Source: Paracoccus haematequi (GTDB lineage Bacteria; Pseudomonadota; Alphaproteobacteria; Rhodobacterales; Rhodobacteraceae). From it: 64,000 bases of DNA. Within the stretch, counting starts at the first letter, position 1, and the number at the start of each line of letters is the position of its first letter. The stretch is from positions 62,001 through 126,000 of the forward strand of contig CAMCVS010000007.1 in NCBI GenBank assembly GCA_945881965.1, in the 5' to 3' direction. Below, piece by piece: positions 45,519-53,284 of this stretch. The translations under genes were made by a program, and so were the position numbers. Below the pieces are notes generated by a model that made no database searches, was not told where the DNA came from, and saw only the letters and a program-made list of their open reading frames with translations.

Positions 45519-46544
45519 TCACCCCCGCAAGCGCGTCAGCAAATCGGCCATGTCAGCGGGCAAGGGTGCCTCGAACCGCAGCGCGGCCCCCGTCACCGGA
45601 TGCTGAAACCCCAGCACGGCCGCATGCAGCGCCTGTCGCGGAAACCCGTCTGCCAGTTCGGGCGCGCCGGGAGGCAGCGCGCGGGCGGGCAGCTTCCGCC
45701 GCCCGCCATAGACCGTATCCCCGATCAGCCCGTGCCCGACATGGGCCAGATGCACCCGGATCTGATGGGTGCGCCCGGTTTCCAGCCGACATTCCAGTAA
45801 CGCCGCGCAGGGCGGCATACCGAACCCCTCCAGCACGCGGGCGCGTGTCACGGCATGCCGCCCGCCCGCCATCACCACCGCCTGCCGCTGGCGATCAGAC
45901 TTGTGCCGGGCCAGCCGCGCATTGATCTTCAGCACCCCGCCCGCCTCGAAACTGACGCCGGGCACCCCGCGCAGGCGCGGGTCGGCGGCATCAGGCACCC
46001 CGTGGCAGATCGCCAGATAGGCGCGTTCGGTGGCATGAGCCTCGAATTGCGCCGCCAGCCCGTGATGCGCGCGGTCCGTCTTGGCCACGACCAGAAGGCC
46101 CGTCGTGTCCTTGTCGATGCGATGCACGATGCCGGGACGGCGTTCGCCGCCAATCCCCGACAGGCTGTCGCCGCAATGATACAGCAGCGCATTGACCAGC
46201 GTGCGGTCCGGGCTGCCGGGAGCGGGATGCACCACAAGCCCTGCGGGCTTGTCGATCACGATCAATTCGGCATCCTCATAGACCACGTTCAGGGCAATCT
46301 CTTGCGCCACGGTCGCGATGGCGGCGGCCACCGGGATCATGATTGCGATGTGATCACCTTCGGCCACGCGCGCCTTGGGATCGGTCACCGCGACATCGTT
46401 CAGCCGCACCGCGCCGTCCGCAATCAACCGCATCAGCCGGGTGCGCGACAGGTCGGCGTCGGCTGGCGCATCGCGCGAAAGCGCCTTATCAAGACGCGGC
46501 GGCGGATCCGCCGCGATGGTGAACTGCAAAAGGGCCGCGCCCAT
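45519..46544 (-). CDS. rluD: 23S rRNA pseudouridine synthase, RluD family
   Basis: A 341-residue enzyme: an N-terminal S4 domain (SRTRLMRLIADGAVRLNDVA) and the catalytic domain with HRIDKDTTGLLVVAKTDRAH (catalytic Asp) and LECRLETGRTHQIRVHLAHV. Target is probably the helix-69 uridines of 23S rRNA, but an RluC-like specificity is possible. The ATG (46544-46542) is in a CATG shared with the start codon of the divergent gene. GGAG at about nine nt upstream supports it; the longer frame upstream is antisense to that gene. Confidence 0.93.
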   Translation of the reverse strand: MGAALLQFTIAADPPPRLDKALSRDAPADADLSRTRLMRLIADGAVRLNDVAVTDPKARVAEGDHIAIMIPVAAAIATVAQEIALNVVYEDAELIVIDKPAGLVVHPAPGSPDRTLVNALLYHCGDSLSGIGGERRPGIVHRIDKDTTGLLVVAKTDRAHHGLAAQFEAHATERAYLAICHGVPDAADPRLRGVPGVSFEAGGVLKINARLARHKSDRQRQAVVMAGGRHAVTRARVLEGFGMPPCAALLECRLETGRTHQIRVHLAHVGHGLIGDTVYGGRRKLPARALPPGAPELADGFPRQALHAAVLGFQHPVTGAALRFEAPLPADMADLLTRLRG

Positions 46545-46872
46545 GTCGGATGCTCCGGAAGATGGCCTGCCGCCCAGCCTGAGGTTTCTGAAAACCCTCG
46601 TGACGGTGCTGACGGCGGTGATGATCGGCGGGGTTCTAGTCATCATCGGGCTGCTTGTCACGACCCTGCGCACCGCCCCGCCCGCTTTGCCCGAAACGCT
46701 GGCCCTGCCTGCAGGCGCGGTGGCCGAAGCCGTGACACAGGCGCAGGACTGGATCGGCGTGGTGACCACGGACGGACGGCTGTTCATCTTTGACCGCAGC
46801 ACAGGCGCGCTGCGGCAGGAAATCCGCGTGACGACCGGGGCTAACACAGGGCCTGGCACCGGGACCAATTAA
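46543..46872 (+). CDS. DUF6476-like single-pass membrane protein
   Basis: A 109-residue protein. Polar start MSDAPEDGLPPSLRFLKTLV, one transmembrane helix (VLTAVMIGGVLVIIGLLVTT), then a periplasmic beta-type domain with VTQAQDWIGVVTTDGRLFIF and DRSTGALRQEIRV. Pattern and length match what I remember as DUF6476. AAAAGGG lies nine nt before the ATG, inside the opposite rluD reading frame. Function is unknown. Confidence 0.8.
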   Translation: MSDAPEDGLPPSLRFLKTLVTVLTAVMIGGVLVIIGLLVTTLRTAPPALPETLALPAGAVAEAVTQAQDWIGVVTTDGRLFIFDRSTGALRQEIRVTTGANTGPGTGTN

Positions 46873-46968
46873 CCCTTTGGCAACCATTTTGTTGCCGCAC
46901 ACGCCTGCGCGGCCTATCAGATGCTATCCCTGCCAGCAGAACGCGGGCCTCATCCAAGCGGTGATCCG

Positions 46969-47229
46969 ATGCGCGTTCTGTTGGTCCTTCTGGCCCTGTT
47001 CCCCCTGTCCGGCTGTGCCGACGGCCCCGACAAGACCGCGCATTGGGTTGCGGGCGCGATGGTGTCGCATGTCGTCAGCCGCAATGGCGGCACGCCCCTT
47101 CAAGCCTGCGCGGCATCGCTCGCGGTCGGCGTGATCAAAGAGGCCGCCGATTCGAAATTCGGCGGCGTCGTGGACCGCAAGGATGTCTGGGCCACTGGCG
47201 CGGGCTGTGTCGTGACCTGGCGGTTCTGA
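46969..47229 (+). CDS. YfiM-like periplasmic lipoprotein
   Basis: An 86-residue protein with lipoprotein signal MRVLLVLLALFPLSGC. The mature part shows the YfiM/DUF2279-like pattern DKTAHWVAGAMVSHVV, then ASLAVGVIKEAADSKFGGVV and DRKDVWATGAGCVV: D-K-x-x-H at the start, KE-x-x-D in the middle, D-x-x-D near the end. No function is established for the family. ATG 46969 coincides with the signal; the upstream in-frame start would place the signal internally. Confidence 0.8.
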   Translation: MRVLLVLLALFPLSGCADGPDKTAHWVAGAMVSHVVSRNGGTPLQACAASLAVGVIKEAADSKFGGVVDRKDVWATGAGCVVTWRF

Positions 47230-47232
47230 CAA

Positions 47233-48150
47233 TCAACGCCAGATCGGGTTCGACCACGCCCGCTTGCCCGCGCGGTCGATCACCGTCACCCGCAGCCAGG
47301 GCGATGCCTCCAGCCGGTCCAGCCGCAATTCGCCCTGCGTCATCGAATTGCCATGCAGCGCGACCGCCGCACTGCCCTGCCCCTGCACGATGATCGCCGC
47401 CACGGCGGAACATTGCACCCGCAACGTGCGCCCCTCGATCTCGATCCCGCGCAGTTCCGGCCCGGTGCTGGAATAATGCGCGCCCGCCTTCAGCGCCGCC
47501 AGCAGCGCCTCGGGGGTGTTTTCCTCGGCCTTGACCATGACCCAGCCGCCGAAATGGTCGGGCTCGCTGAAATGCGCGTCATCCGTGGCGATCAGGTCCA
47601 GACGGCGGCCTTCGGTCAGCAACAGGTCCAGCGTGTGAAACCCGTGCGGACGATCACAGCCGGTGGCGCAGCCGTGGTTATAGACCTCGACGGCATGGGC
47701 GGCGTCGATGGCGCGGGCATCTTCCATCGTCAGGCCCGACCATTCGGGATGCGCGATGGCGACATAGGCCCCGGCATCGCGCGCCCGCTGCGCCAGTTCG
47801 GCGCCGGTTTCCTGATCCGCGACGGGGCGGAAATGCGGGCTGTTGGACGGCGCGAAATCCAAAGGCAGACCCACGGCAAGGATATGCCACAGCTCGCCAT
47901 TCGCCATCGCGCCGGAATGGACTTCCGCCCCCAGAATGGTGGTGAACCCGTTGCCGCGATAGGGCGTGGTATCCACGATGGGATAGCCATAAACGCCCAC
48001 GAAATGATCGGTCAGCGCCACGAAATCATAGCCCTCGGCGCGGTAGCGGCGCAGCACCTCTTCGGGCGGCAACACGCCGTCGGACCGGGTCGAATGGGTG
48101 TGCAGGTTGCCGCGCCAGAAACGGCCGGGATTGGTGAAAGCAGGCGTCAT
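47233..48150 (-). CDS. PHP-domain metallo-phosphoesterase (CehA/McbA-like)
   Basis: A 305-residue PHP-fold hydrolase: metal motif I NLHTHSTRSDGVLPPEE, motif II FVALTDHFVG, further ligands in AIAHPEWSGL, VYNHGC and IATDDAHFSEPDH. A C-terminal beta domain (LRVQCSAVAAIIVQGQGSAA) resembles those in CehA-like proteins. Substrate unknown; phosphoesters are typical. ATG 48150 has GGAG about nine nt upstream; the frame is open further but that part overlaps the divergent TPR gene and is not protein-like. It is convergent with the YfiM-like gene. Confidence 0.88.
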   Translation of the reverse strand: MTPAFTNPGRFWRGNLHTHSTRSDGVLPPEEVLRRYRAEGYDFVALTDHFVGVYGYPIVDTTPYRGNGFTTILGAEVHSGAMANGELWHILAVGLPLDFAPSNSPHFRPVADQETGAELAQRARDAGAYVAIAHPEWSGLTMEDARAIDAAHAVEVYNHGCATGCDRPHGFHTLDLLLTEGRRLDLIATDDAHFSEPDHFGGWVMVKAEENTPEALLAALKAGAHYSSTGPELRGIEIEGRTLRVQCSAVAAIIVQGQGSAAVALHGNSMTQGELRLDRLEASPWLRVTVIDRAGKRAWSNPIWR

Positions 48151-48245
48151 CAGGGTCACTCCGGGTTGGACAGCGGCATTGGACAGCGGCATTTGACTGC
48201 GGCGTCTTTTCATCCGACTGTTACGCGATAGTGACAAGGGACCGC

Positions 48246-48794
48246 ATGGTTGATCTTTCTGCCCTGCCCGCGATGCTTGCCCGCGCCGATTGGCCGGCGG
48301 CCGAAGCATTGCTGCGCCGCGCGGCGGTCGACAGTGCCCCTGCGGCGGTGTTCTATAATCTGGCCAAGGTGCTGGAAATGCAGGGCAAGCCCGACCGTGC
48401 CGCGTGGCTGGACCGTGCGGTTGCGCGCGACCCGCATCATGCGGCGGCGTGGTTCGAACTGGGCCGCGCCCGGATCGAGACGCCAGCGGCGGCGCTGACC
48501 GCGTTCCACCGTGCCGCCGATCTGGCACCAGATGACCGCGATGCCTGGCGGATGGTGCTGCGGCTGGCGCTGCGGCTGTGCGATTGGCCGCGATTGGCGG
48601 CGGCGCTGGCGCACTTGCCCACCGATGCCGAGACGCGGGTGGCCGCCTATCGCCTGCTGGCCGAGACGGGCCGCGCCACAGCGGCCGACCGCGCCGCGCT
48701 GTTGTCAGACCCCGCGATGCGCCCCGAGGCGATCAAGGCCCTGACCCGCGTCGCGCGCGGCACGATCCCCTTGCGCCTGCCCCCCGTCAGTTGA
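48246..48794 (+). CDS. Tetratricopeptide-repeat protein
   Basis: A 182-residue protein of helical repeats: MVDLSALPAMLARADWPAAE, AVFYNLAKVLEMQGKPDRAA, HHAAAWFELGRARIETPAAA, AWRMVLRLALRLCDWPRLAA. No signal peptide or membrane helix, so a cytoplasmic interaction scaffold is likely. ATG 48246 has AAGGGA a few nt upstream. It is divergent from the PHP gene (95 bp) and its 3' end overlaps the next minus-strand gene by 8 bp. Confidence 0.82.
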   Translation: MVDLSALPAMLARADWPAAEALLRRAAVDSAPAAVFYNLAKVLEMQGKPDRAAWLDRAVARDPHHAAAWFELGRARIETPAAALTAFHRAADLAPDDRDAWRMVLRLALRLCDWPRLAAALAHLPTDAETRVAAYRLLAETGRATAADRAALLSDPAMRPEAIKALTRVARGTIPLRLPPVS

Positions 48795-49068
48795 TCACAT
48801 AGCCGCGTTCGGCCTGCGTGGACGCCTGGGCAAAGAACACCGTGCAGGCCGCGCGTTGGCGATCATCATGGAACCCCTGCGTCTGCGCCCGCGAGCATTT
48901 GAACAAAAACGCCGAGGGCAGCGCGAAATCCGCCTGACACGCCTTTTCCACCAGCCCGTTGGGATAGCCGCCCGCCATCATCCAGCCCAGACATTGCGCG
49001 CGTCGCGCCTCGCGGTCATCGGCCATCGCGGGCGTGGCAAGCAGGGCGAGAATGGCGATACGCAGCAT
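48787..49068 (-). CDS. Small exported cysteine-containing protein
   Basis: A 93-residue protein with a Sec signal (MLRIAILALLATPAMA, cleavage before DDREAR). The 77-residue mature chain has four Cys (QCLGWMM, KACQADF, FKCSRAQ, AACTVFF), spacing suggestive of two disulfides in the periplasm. It is the sole gene in its unit and overlaps the TPR gene tail to tail. No family recognised. Confidence 0.72.
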   Translation of the reverse strand: MLRIAILALLATPAMADDREARRAQCLGWMMAGGYPNGLVEKACQADFALPSAFLFKCSRAQTQGFHDDRQRAACTVFFAQASTQAERGYVIN

Positions 49069-49136
49069 CGGACGGCATCCTTTTCCACAGGACTCTGTCA
49101 GACAAATGTTACAAAACCGTCACGACCTGTCGAGGA

Positions 49137-49835
49137 CTATTCGCGGAAATCGCGCCGATACACGCCGGGGGTGGTTTGCAGCGCTTCGGCAATGGCGCGG
49201 GATTGGGCGATCTCGGCGTCGTCCATCGCCCGCACCTCCAGCCCCGCCGGGTCCAGCGGCAGCGCGATCACCTGCGCCACCGGCGTGCCGCGCGGCAAGG
49301 TGCCCGTGAACCCCGGATCGGTCCAGAGCGCCGGAAAATGCACATAACCCAGCCCGAAACGCGCTGCTGAAACGACACCCGACAAGGTCTGAAACGGCAG
49401 ATCAGGGCGGTTCAGCGGATGGGTGACAAGGATCTGCCAGCCTGCGGGCACCTCCAGCGTCCAGTAATTGGTGAACTTGATCGCGACCTGACCATCCAGC
49501 CGAAACCGCGCGCCCGCCGCCTGTTCCGGCACATGCAGGCCCAGTGGCGCGCGCGTGATCGGCGCATCCGCGATCACCGGCGGGTCCCAGTCCCAAGACA
49601 ATTCCCCGCCTGCGACATGGATATCGGTCGCCAGCGGGATCATCACGCCAAGGCTCAGCGCGTCGATGAACGGCGGGCAGTGTTTCAGGGTGCGCACCAT
49701 CTCGCCGCCCAAGGACGGGGCCGCGACCTCGGACGGCATCGCGCGTAACCAATCCGGCAGTGCGCGCGCCGCAGGCGTGGGGCGCGGCAACAGGGGTTCC
49801 AGCAACGGATGACAGCGCGCAAGGATACGCGTCAC
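49137..49835 (-). CDS. Conserved protein of unknown function coupled to the polyamine transporter
   Basis: A 232-residue protein with start GTG 49835 overlapping the potC stop (GTGA). It reads VTRILARCHPLLEPLLPRPT, then a Pro/Trp-rich, probably beta-rich domain: CPPFIDALSLGVMIPLATDI, GGELSWDWDPPVIADAPITR, KFTNYWTLEVPAGWQILVTH, LGYVHFPALWTDPGFTGTLP. The tail DDAEIAQSRAIAEALQTTPG is helical. No signal peptide, membrane helix or catalytic motif that I recognise. Four overlapping couplings tie it to the pot genes, so a role in polyamine-type solute use is an inference from context only. Confidence 0.75.
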   Translation of the reverse strand: MTRILARCHPLLEPLLPRPTPAARALPDWLRAMPSEVAAPSLGGEMVRTLKHCPPFIDALSLGVMIPLATDIHVAGGELSWDWDPPVIADAPITRAPLGLHVPEQAAGARFRLDGQVAIKFTNYWTLEVPAGWQILVTHPLNRPDLPFQTLSGVVSAARFGLGYVHFPALWTDPGFTGTLPRGTPVAQVIALPLDPAGLEVRAMDDAEIAQSRAIAEALQTTPGVYRRDFRE

Positions 49836-50662
49836 ACCCGCGCCTCGCGCTTGCGGGTCAGCGCGCCTGCCAGCGCAAATGCCACCGTCACCAGAATGAT
49901 GATCGTGCCCACCGCGTTGATCACCGGCGGGTGGCCGTTTGCGTTGCGCGCCATTGCGCCGATTTCGGTGGCGAATGTGCAGGCCCCGCCCTTGGCGAAC
50001 ATCGTGGTGTTGTAGTTCTCGACCGAAGCCAGCGCGCAGATCACCGCCGCCGAGGCCAGCGCCGGGGCCAGATAAGGCAGCGTGATCCGGCGAAACACCC
50101 GGAACGGCCCCGCGCCAAGGTCCAGCGCCGCCTCTTCCAACTCGGGCGGCTGGCGTTGCAACCGCGCCATCAGCATCAGCATCGGATAGCCCGCCACGAA
50201 CGTGACCTGCGCCATCATGATGGTGAACAGCCCCGCATCCACCCCCAGCCGGTTCCAGAACACCAAGGCCGACAGCCCCAGAATGACCCCCGGTGCCAGC
50301 ATCGGCGACAACAGCACCCACCACAACAGCCCGTTGGCGCGGCTCTGCCAGCGCGTCAGCATCACCGCGCCCGCCAGCCCCAGCACCAGCGCCAAGGGCA
50401 CCACCACGGCGGCCACCTGCACCGAATTGCCCATGCAGCCATAGAACCGCTCGCGGTCCAGCGTCCGCAGCACCGGGTCCGCGCGCAGCCGCGCCTCATC
50501 CATCCAGAAGAACTCATACCACTTGAAGGTAAACCCGCGCCAATCGGTAACAGACGGTGGCGAGACATCGTTGAACGACGCCACGATCATCAACGCCAGC
50601 GGCGCGAACATGAAGGCAAGGAACGTCCATGTGAAGGCGGTCAGCAAGCGATCAGATGTCAT
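49832..50662 (-). CDS. potC: ABC transporter permease (PotC-type)
   Basis: A 276-residue inner-membrane permease with about six helices. Its EAA loop, ELEEAALDLGAGPFRVFRRI, contacts the ATPase. FTFKWYEFFWMDEARLRADP is a periplasmic loop typical of PotC. It follows PotB by 4 nt. The solute is probably spermidine, putrescine or a similar cation, by homology of the four-gene set. ATG 50662 chosen; a longer start is in frame but overlaps potB. Confidence 0.9.
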   Translation of the reverse strand: MTSDRLLTAFTWTFLAFMFAPLALMIVASFNDVSPPSVTDWRGFTFKWYEFFWMDEARLRADPVLRTLDRERFYGCMGNSVQVAAVVVPLALVLGLAGAVMLTRWQSRANGLLWWVLLSPMLAPGVILGLSALVFWNRLGVDAGLFTIMMAQVTFVAGYPMLMLMARLQRQPPELEEAALDLGAGPFRVFRRITLPYLAPALASAAVICALASVENYNTTMFAKGGACTFATEIGAMARNANGHPPVINAVGTIIILVTVAFALAGALTRKREARV

Positions 50663-50666
50663 TCCA

Positions 50667-52085
50667 TTACCCCTGCACGCGCGCAAAGTCTTTGAGCCGC
50701 GTCCGCATCAGCCGCATGAACAGCGCCACGATGACAAAGCACAGCGCGGTATAGGCGAAACTATAGGCGGCGCCGATGTTGGAATTCTCGGATTCAAAGA
50801 ACTTGTTGTAAATCGTCTGCGCAAACCATTCCGCTTGCAACCCGCTGGACACGATGCGCGGCACCGAAAACGCCCCTGCCGCCAGCATGAATGTCGCGAT
50901 GCACCCCACCGCAATGCCCGGTTTCGCATGTGGGATCACCACGCGCCAATGCATCCGCGCGGGCCGCGCCCCCAGATCGCGCGCCGCCTCGATCTGGTTG
51001 CGGTCCAGCGTGGACATTACGTTATAGATCGGGAATACCATGAACAGCACATAGGTATAGACCACGACCAGAAACACCGTGCCCGGCATGCGCTTGAACT
51101 GCACCGGCTCGGTGATTGCGCCCGCCCACATCAGCGCCGAATTGATCAGTCCATTATTGTCAAGAATCGTGGTCCAAGCGTAGATGCGCATCAACTCGAC
51201 GATGGCATAGGGCACGATCAGCCCCATGAACAACCAGATCGCCTGCTCGCGGGTACTCGCCAGCGCCACCTTGTAGGCGATGGGATAGCAGATCACCAAA
51301 GCCAGCGCGGTGACCAGCATGGCATAGAAAATCGTCCGCCCCAGCACGATCAGCCCAATCCGCGCCCGCGTCACGCCATCCTCCTGAAACCGCAGGCCGA
51401 TGGCGGTCTGCACGCGGTTGATCAGGCGCGCATCCTCGTCCGCCTTGCGATCCGCGGATTGCGGCAGGCTGGCGGCGGCAAACAGCGCCTCGAAATTCTG
51501 CAAGGTCAGGGACGACCGCTGCGCCTCTTCCGCGCGCAGCCGCGCGGCCAGATCGCTGGCAAGGTCCGCAATCTGCCGCGCGGTGGCGTTCTGTGTGGCA
51601 ATCGGATCGCTGTCCTTGACCGCCAACCGGGGCAATCCGTGCAATTCGTCCAGATATTCCGTGACGCCCTGCACCGATACCGACGACGAGCGCACCATGG
51701 CGCGGTGCGTATCCGCGCGGTCGCATTGCAGGATATAGGGCCGCACCGCGCCCGTAGTCTGCCGCCCCGCGCCCATGGATGGCACCGCCATGCCCCCCAT
51801 CGACGGCACGGCCATGCCGCCCATGCTCGGCACCGCCATGCCTCCGGTCGCAGGTGGCGGCGCGGCATCAGCCGCGGCAAAGGTGCGCAGCACCGATATG
51901 CAGGTCTCGGCATCCTGGGAAAGCGACGCCGCAACCGAGCTGTCCAGCGTGCGTTTCGGCGCGGTCAGCGCGCGGTCCAGCATGGCAAATTGCGGCGCGA
52001 TGATCAGAAACACCGCCCAGATCACCACGGCCCCGACAAAACCCGCCGTCAACCAGGGGCCAAAGGCGCGCAGCAGGCTGGTCAT
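50667..52085 (-). CDS. potB: ABC transporter permease (PotB-type) with large periplasmic insertion
   Basis: A 472-residue permease, about 180 residues longer than usual. Helix 1 spans about residues 10-32 (WLTAGFVGAVVIWAVFLIIA); the next helix starts near 240 (IFYAMLVTALALVICYPIAY). Between them lies a periplasmic domain with three copies of GMAVPSMG and a Cys pair (ETCISVL, ILQCDRADT), then helical stretches. The C-terminal half is normal, with EAA loop QIEAARDLGARPARMHWRVV. It overlaps the potA stop (ATGA). Confidence 0.9.
   Translation of the reverse strand: MTSLLRAFGPWLTAGFVGAVVIWAVFLIIAPQFAMLDRALTAPKRTLDSSVAASLSQDAETCISVLRTFAAADAAPPPATGGMAVPSMGGMAVPSMGGMAVPSMGAGRQTTGAVRPYILQCDRADTHRAMVRSSSVSVQGVTEYLDELHGLPRLAVKDSDPIATQNATARQIADLASDLAARLRAEEAQRSSLTLQNFEALFAAASLPQSADRKADEDARLINRVQTAIGLRFQEDGVTRARIGLIVLGRTIFYAMLVTALALVICYPIAYKVALASTREQAIWLFMGLIVPYAIVELMRIYAWTTILDNNGLINSALMWAGAITEPVQFKRMPGTVFLVVVYTYVLFMVFPIYNVMSTLDRNQIEAARDLGARPARMHWRVVIPHAKPGIAVGCIATFMLAAGAFSVPRIVSSGLQAEWFAQTIYNKFFESENSNIGAAYSFAYTALCFVIVALFMRLMRTRLKDFARVQG
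51771..51842 (-). repeat. Triple 24-bp repeat in potB encoding GMAVPSMG
   Basis: Three consecutive 24-bp units (51842-51819, 51818-51795, 51794-51771) encode GMAVPSMG three times. The units differ by several synonymous bases, so the protein sequence is conserved more strictly than the DNA. It lies in the periplasmic insertion. Confidence 0.9.
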
Positions 52086-53194
52086 TGCGCCGCCAGCTCC
52101 TGCCCCGTTTCGGCCAGCGCGCCTTCGGGCAGCACCAGCGCATCCGCCGCGCGAAAGCCCAATCGCATCTCGGTGCCGATCACCTCGATCCCGCCCATGT
52201 TGGTGCGGTGCAGCGACAAGGCTTGCCCCATACCCGCTTCCGTGCCCGCGCTGAAATGCAACGCCACGAACGGCCCTTCCAGATCGCGCCGCTGCAATGT
52301 CGCCGGGATCGCGTTCTCGTCCAGACCGATCTGCATCGCCTCTGGCCGCACGAACAGCCAGGCCACCGCCCCCACCGCCAACCCGCGCGGATTGCGCGCC
52401 CGGAACACGCCCAAGGGCGTCTCGACGCGGGCATATTCCGGCTCGACCGCCACCACGCGCCCCGCGATGCGGTTCACCTCGCCCACGAATGTGGCGGCAA
52501 AGGCCGTCTCGGGCGCGGAATAGATCGCGTCCCCGGTGCCCACCTGTTCGATCCGGCCCTTGTTCATCACCGCGACGCGGTCCGACATCGTCAGCGCCTC
52601 GCCCTGGTCATGGGTGATATAGATGAACGTCACGCCGGTCTGCTTCTGGATCGCGCGCAATTCCGCCCGCATGTGACTGCGCAGCTTCAAATCCAGCGCC
52701 GACAGCGGCTCGTCCAGCAACAAAACGGCAGGCTCCACCGCCAGCGCGCGCGCAATTGCCACCCGCTGCCGCTGCCCGCCGGACAATTCCGTGGGTTTCT
52801 TGTCGGCCTGATCCGCCAGCGCCACCAACGCCAGCAATTCCTCGGCCCGCGCATGGCGTTCCCGCCGCGCCACGCCGCGCGCCTCAAGCCCAAAGGCCAC
52901 ATTGTCGCGAACGCTCATCAGCGGAAACAGCGCGAGGTTCTGGAATATCAACGCGGTCGGGCGCGCATTCGGCCCCTTGCCCGCCTGATCGGCCCCGCCG
53001 ATCAGCACCCGCCCCGATGACGGCGTCACAAACCCCGACACCGCGCGCAACAGCGTGGTCTTGCCACAGCCCGATGGCCCGAGGATCGAAAAAAACTCAC
53101 CCGCCGCAATCGTCAGATCGGTGCGTTCCACGGCGCGAAAGCCATTGGGATAGGTGATCTCGACCCCGTCGAGCACAACATCCTGTCCCCGCAT
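52082..53194 (-). CDS. potA: ABC transporter ATP-binding protein (PotA-type)
   Basis: A 370-residue ATPase. Walker A is LGPSGCGKTTLL, signature LSGGQRQRVAIARAL, Walker B VLLLDEPLSALD, and the switch His in THDQGEAL. A C-terminal TOBE regulatory domain (GRVVAVEPEYARVETPLGVF, WLFVRPEAMQIGL) is present. ATG 53194 with GAGGG nearby gives MRGQDVVLDGVEITYPNGFR. It drives PotB/PotC. A strong hairpin separates it from the upstream potD stop. Confidence 0.93.
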   Translation of the reverse strand: MRGQDVVLDGVEITYPNGFRAVERTDLTIAAGEFFSILGPSGCGKTTLLRAVSGFVTPSSGRVLIGGADQAGKGPNARPTALIFQNLALFPLMSVRDNVAFGLEARGVARRERHARAEELLALVALADQADKKPTELSGGQRQRVAIARALAVEPAVLLLDEPLSALDLKLRSHMRAELRAIQKQTGVTFIYITHDQGEALTMSDRVAVMNKGRIEQVGTGDAIYSAPETAFAATFVGEVNRIAGRVVAVEPEYARVETPLGVFRARNPRGLAVGAVAWLFVRPEAMQIGLDENAIPATLQRRDLEGPFVALHFSAGTEAGMGQALSLHRTNMGGIEVIGTEMRLGFRAADALVLPEGALAETGQELAAQ

Positions 53195-53220
53195 CACGCG
53201 CCCTCTTTCCCATTCATTTT

Positions 53221-53265
53221 GCCGGAAATACTCCGGAGGGGTCCGGGGAGGCAGGGCCTCCCCGG
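53221..53265 (-). repeat. GC-rich hairpin between potD and potA
   Basis: Perfect 10-bp stem CCGGGGAGGC/GCCTCCCCGG with a 3-nt loop (53243-53265), preceded by the dyad CCGGAAATACTCCGG (53222-53236). The latter resembles one end of the intergenic repeat family. Positioned right after potD, it could stabilise the upstream message or attenuate potABC, giving more binding protein than transporter. Confidence 0.65.
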
Positions 53266-53284
53266 CTTTCTTAGGCACCAGAAA

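Noticed and set aside
48151-48528. N-terminal extension of the PHP protein by 126 residues
   Set aside because: The extension overlaps the divergent TPR gene, is Arg/Pro/Gly-rich and not protein-like; a Shine-Dalgarno motif and conserved start are at 48150.
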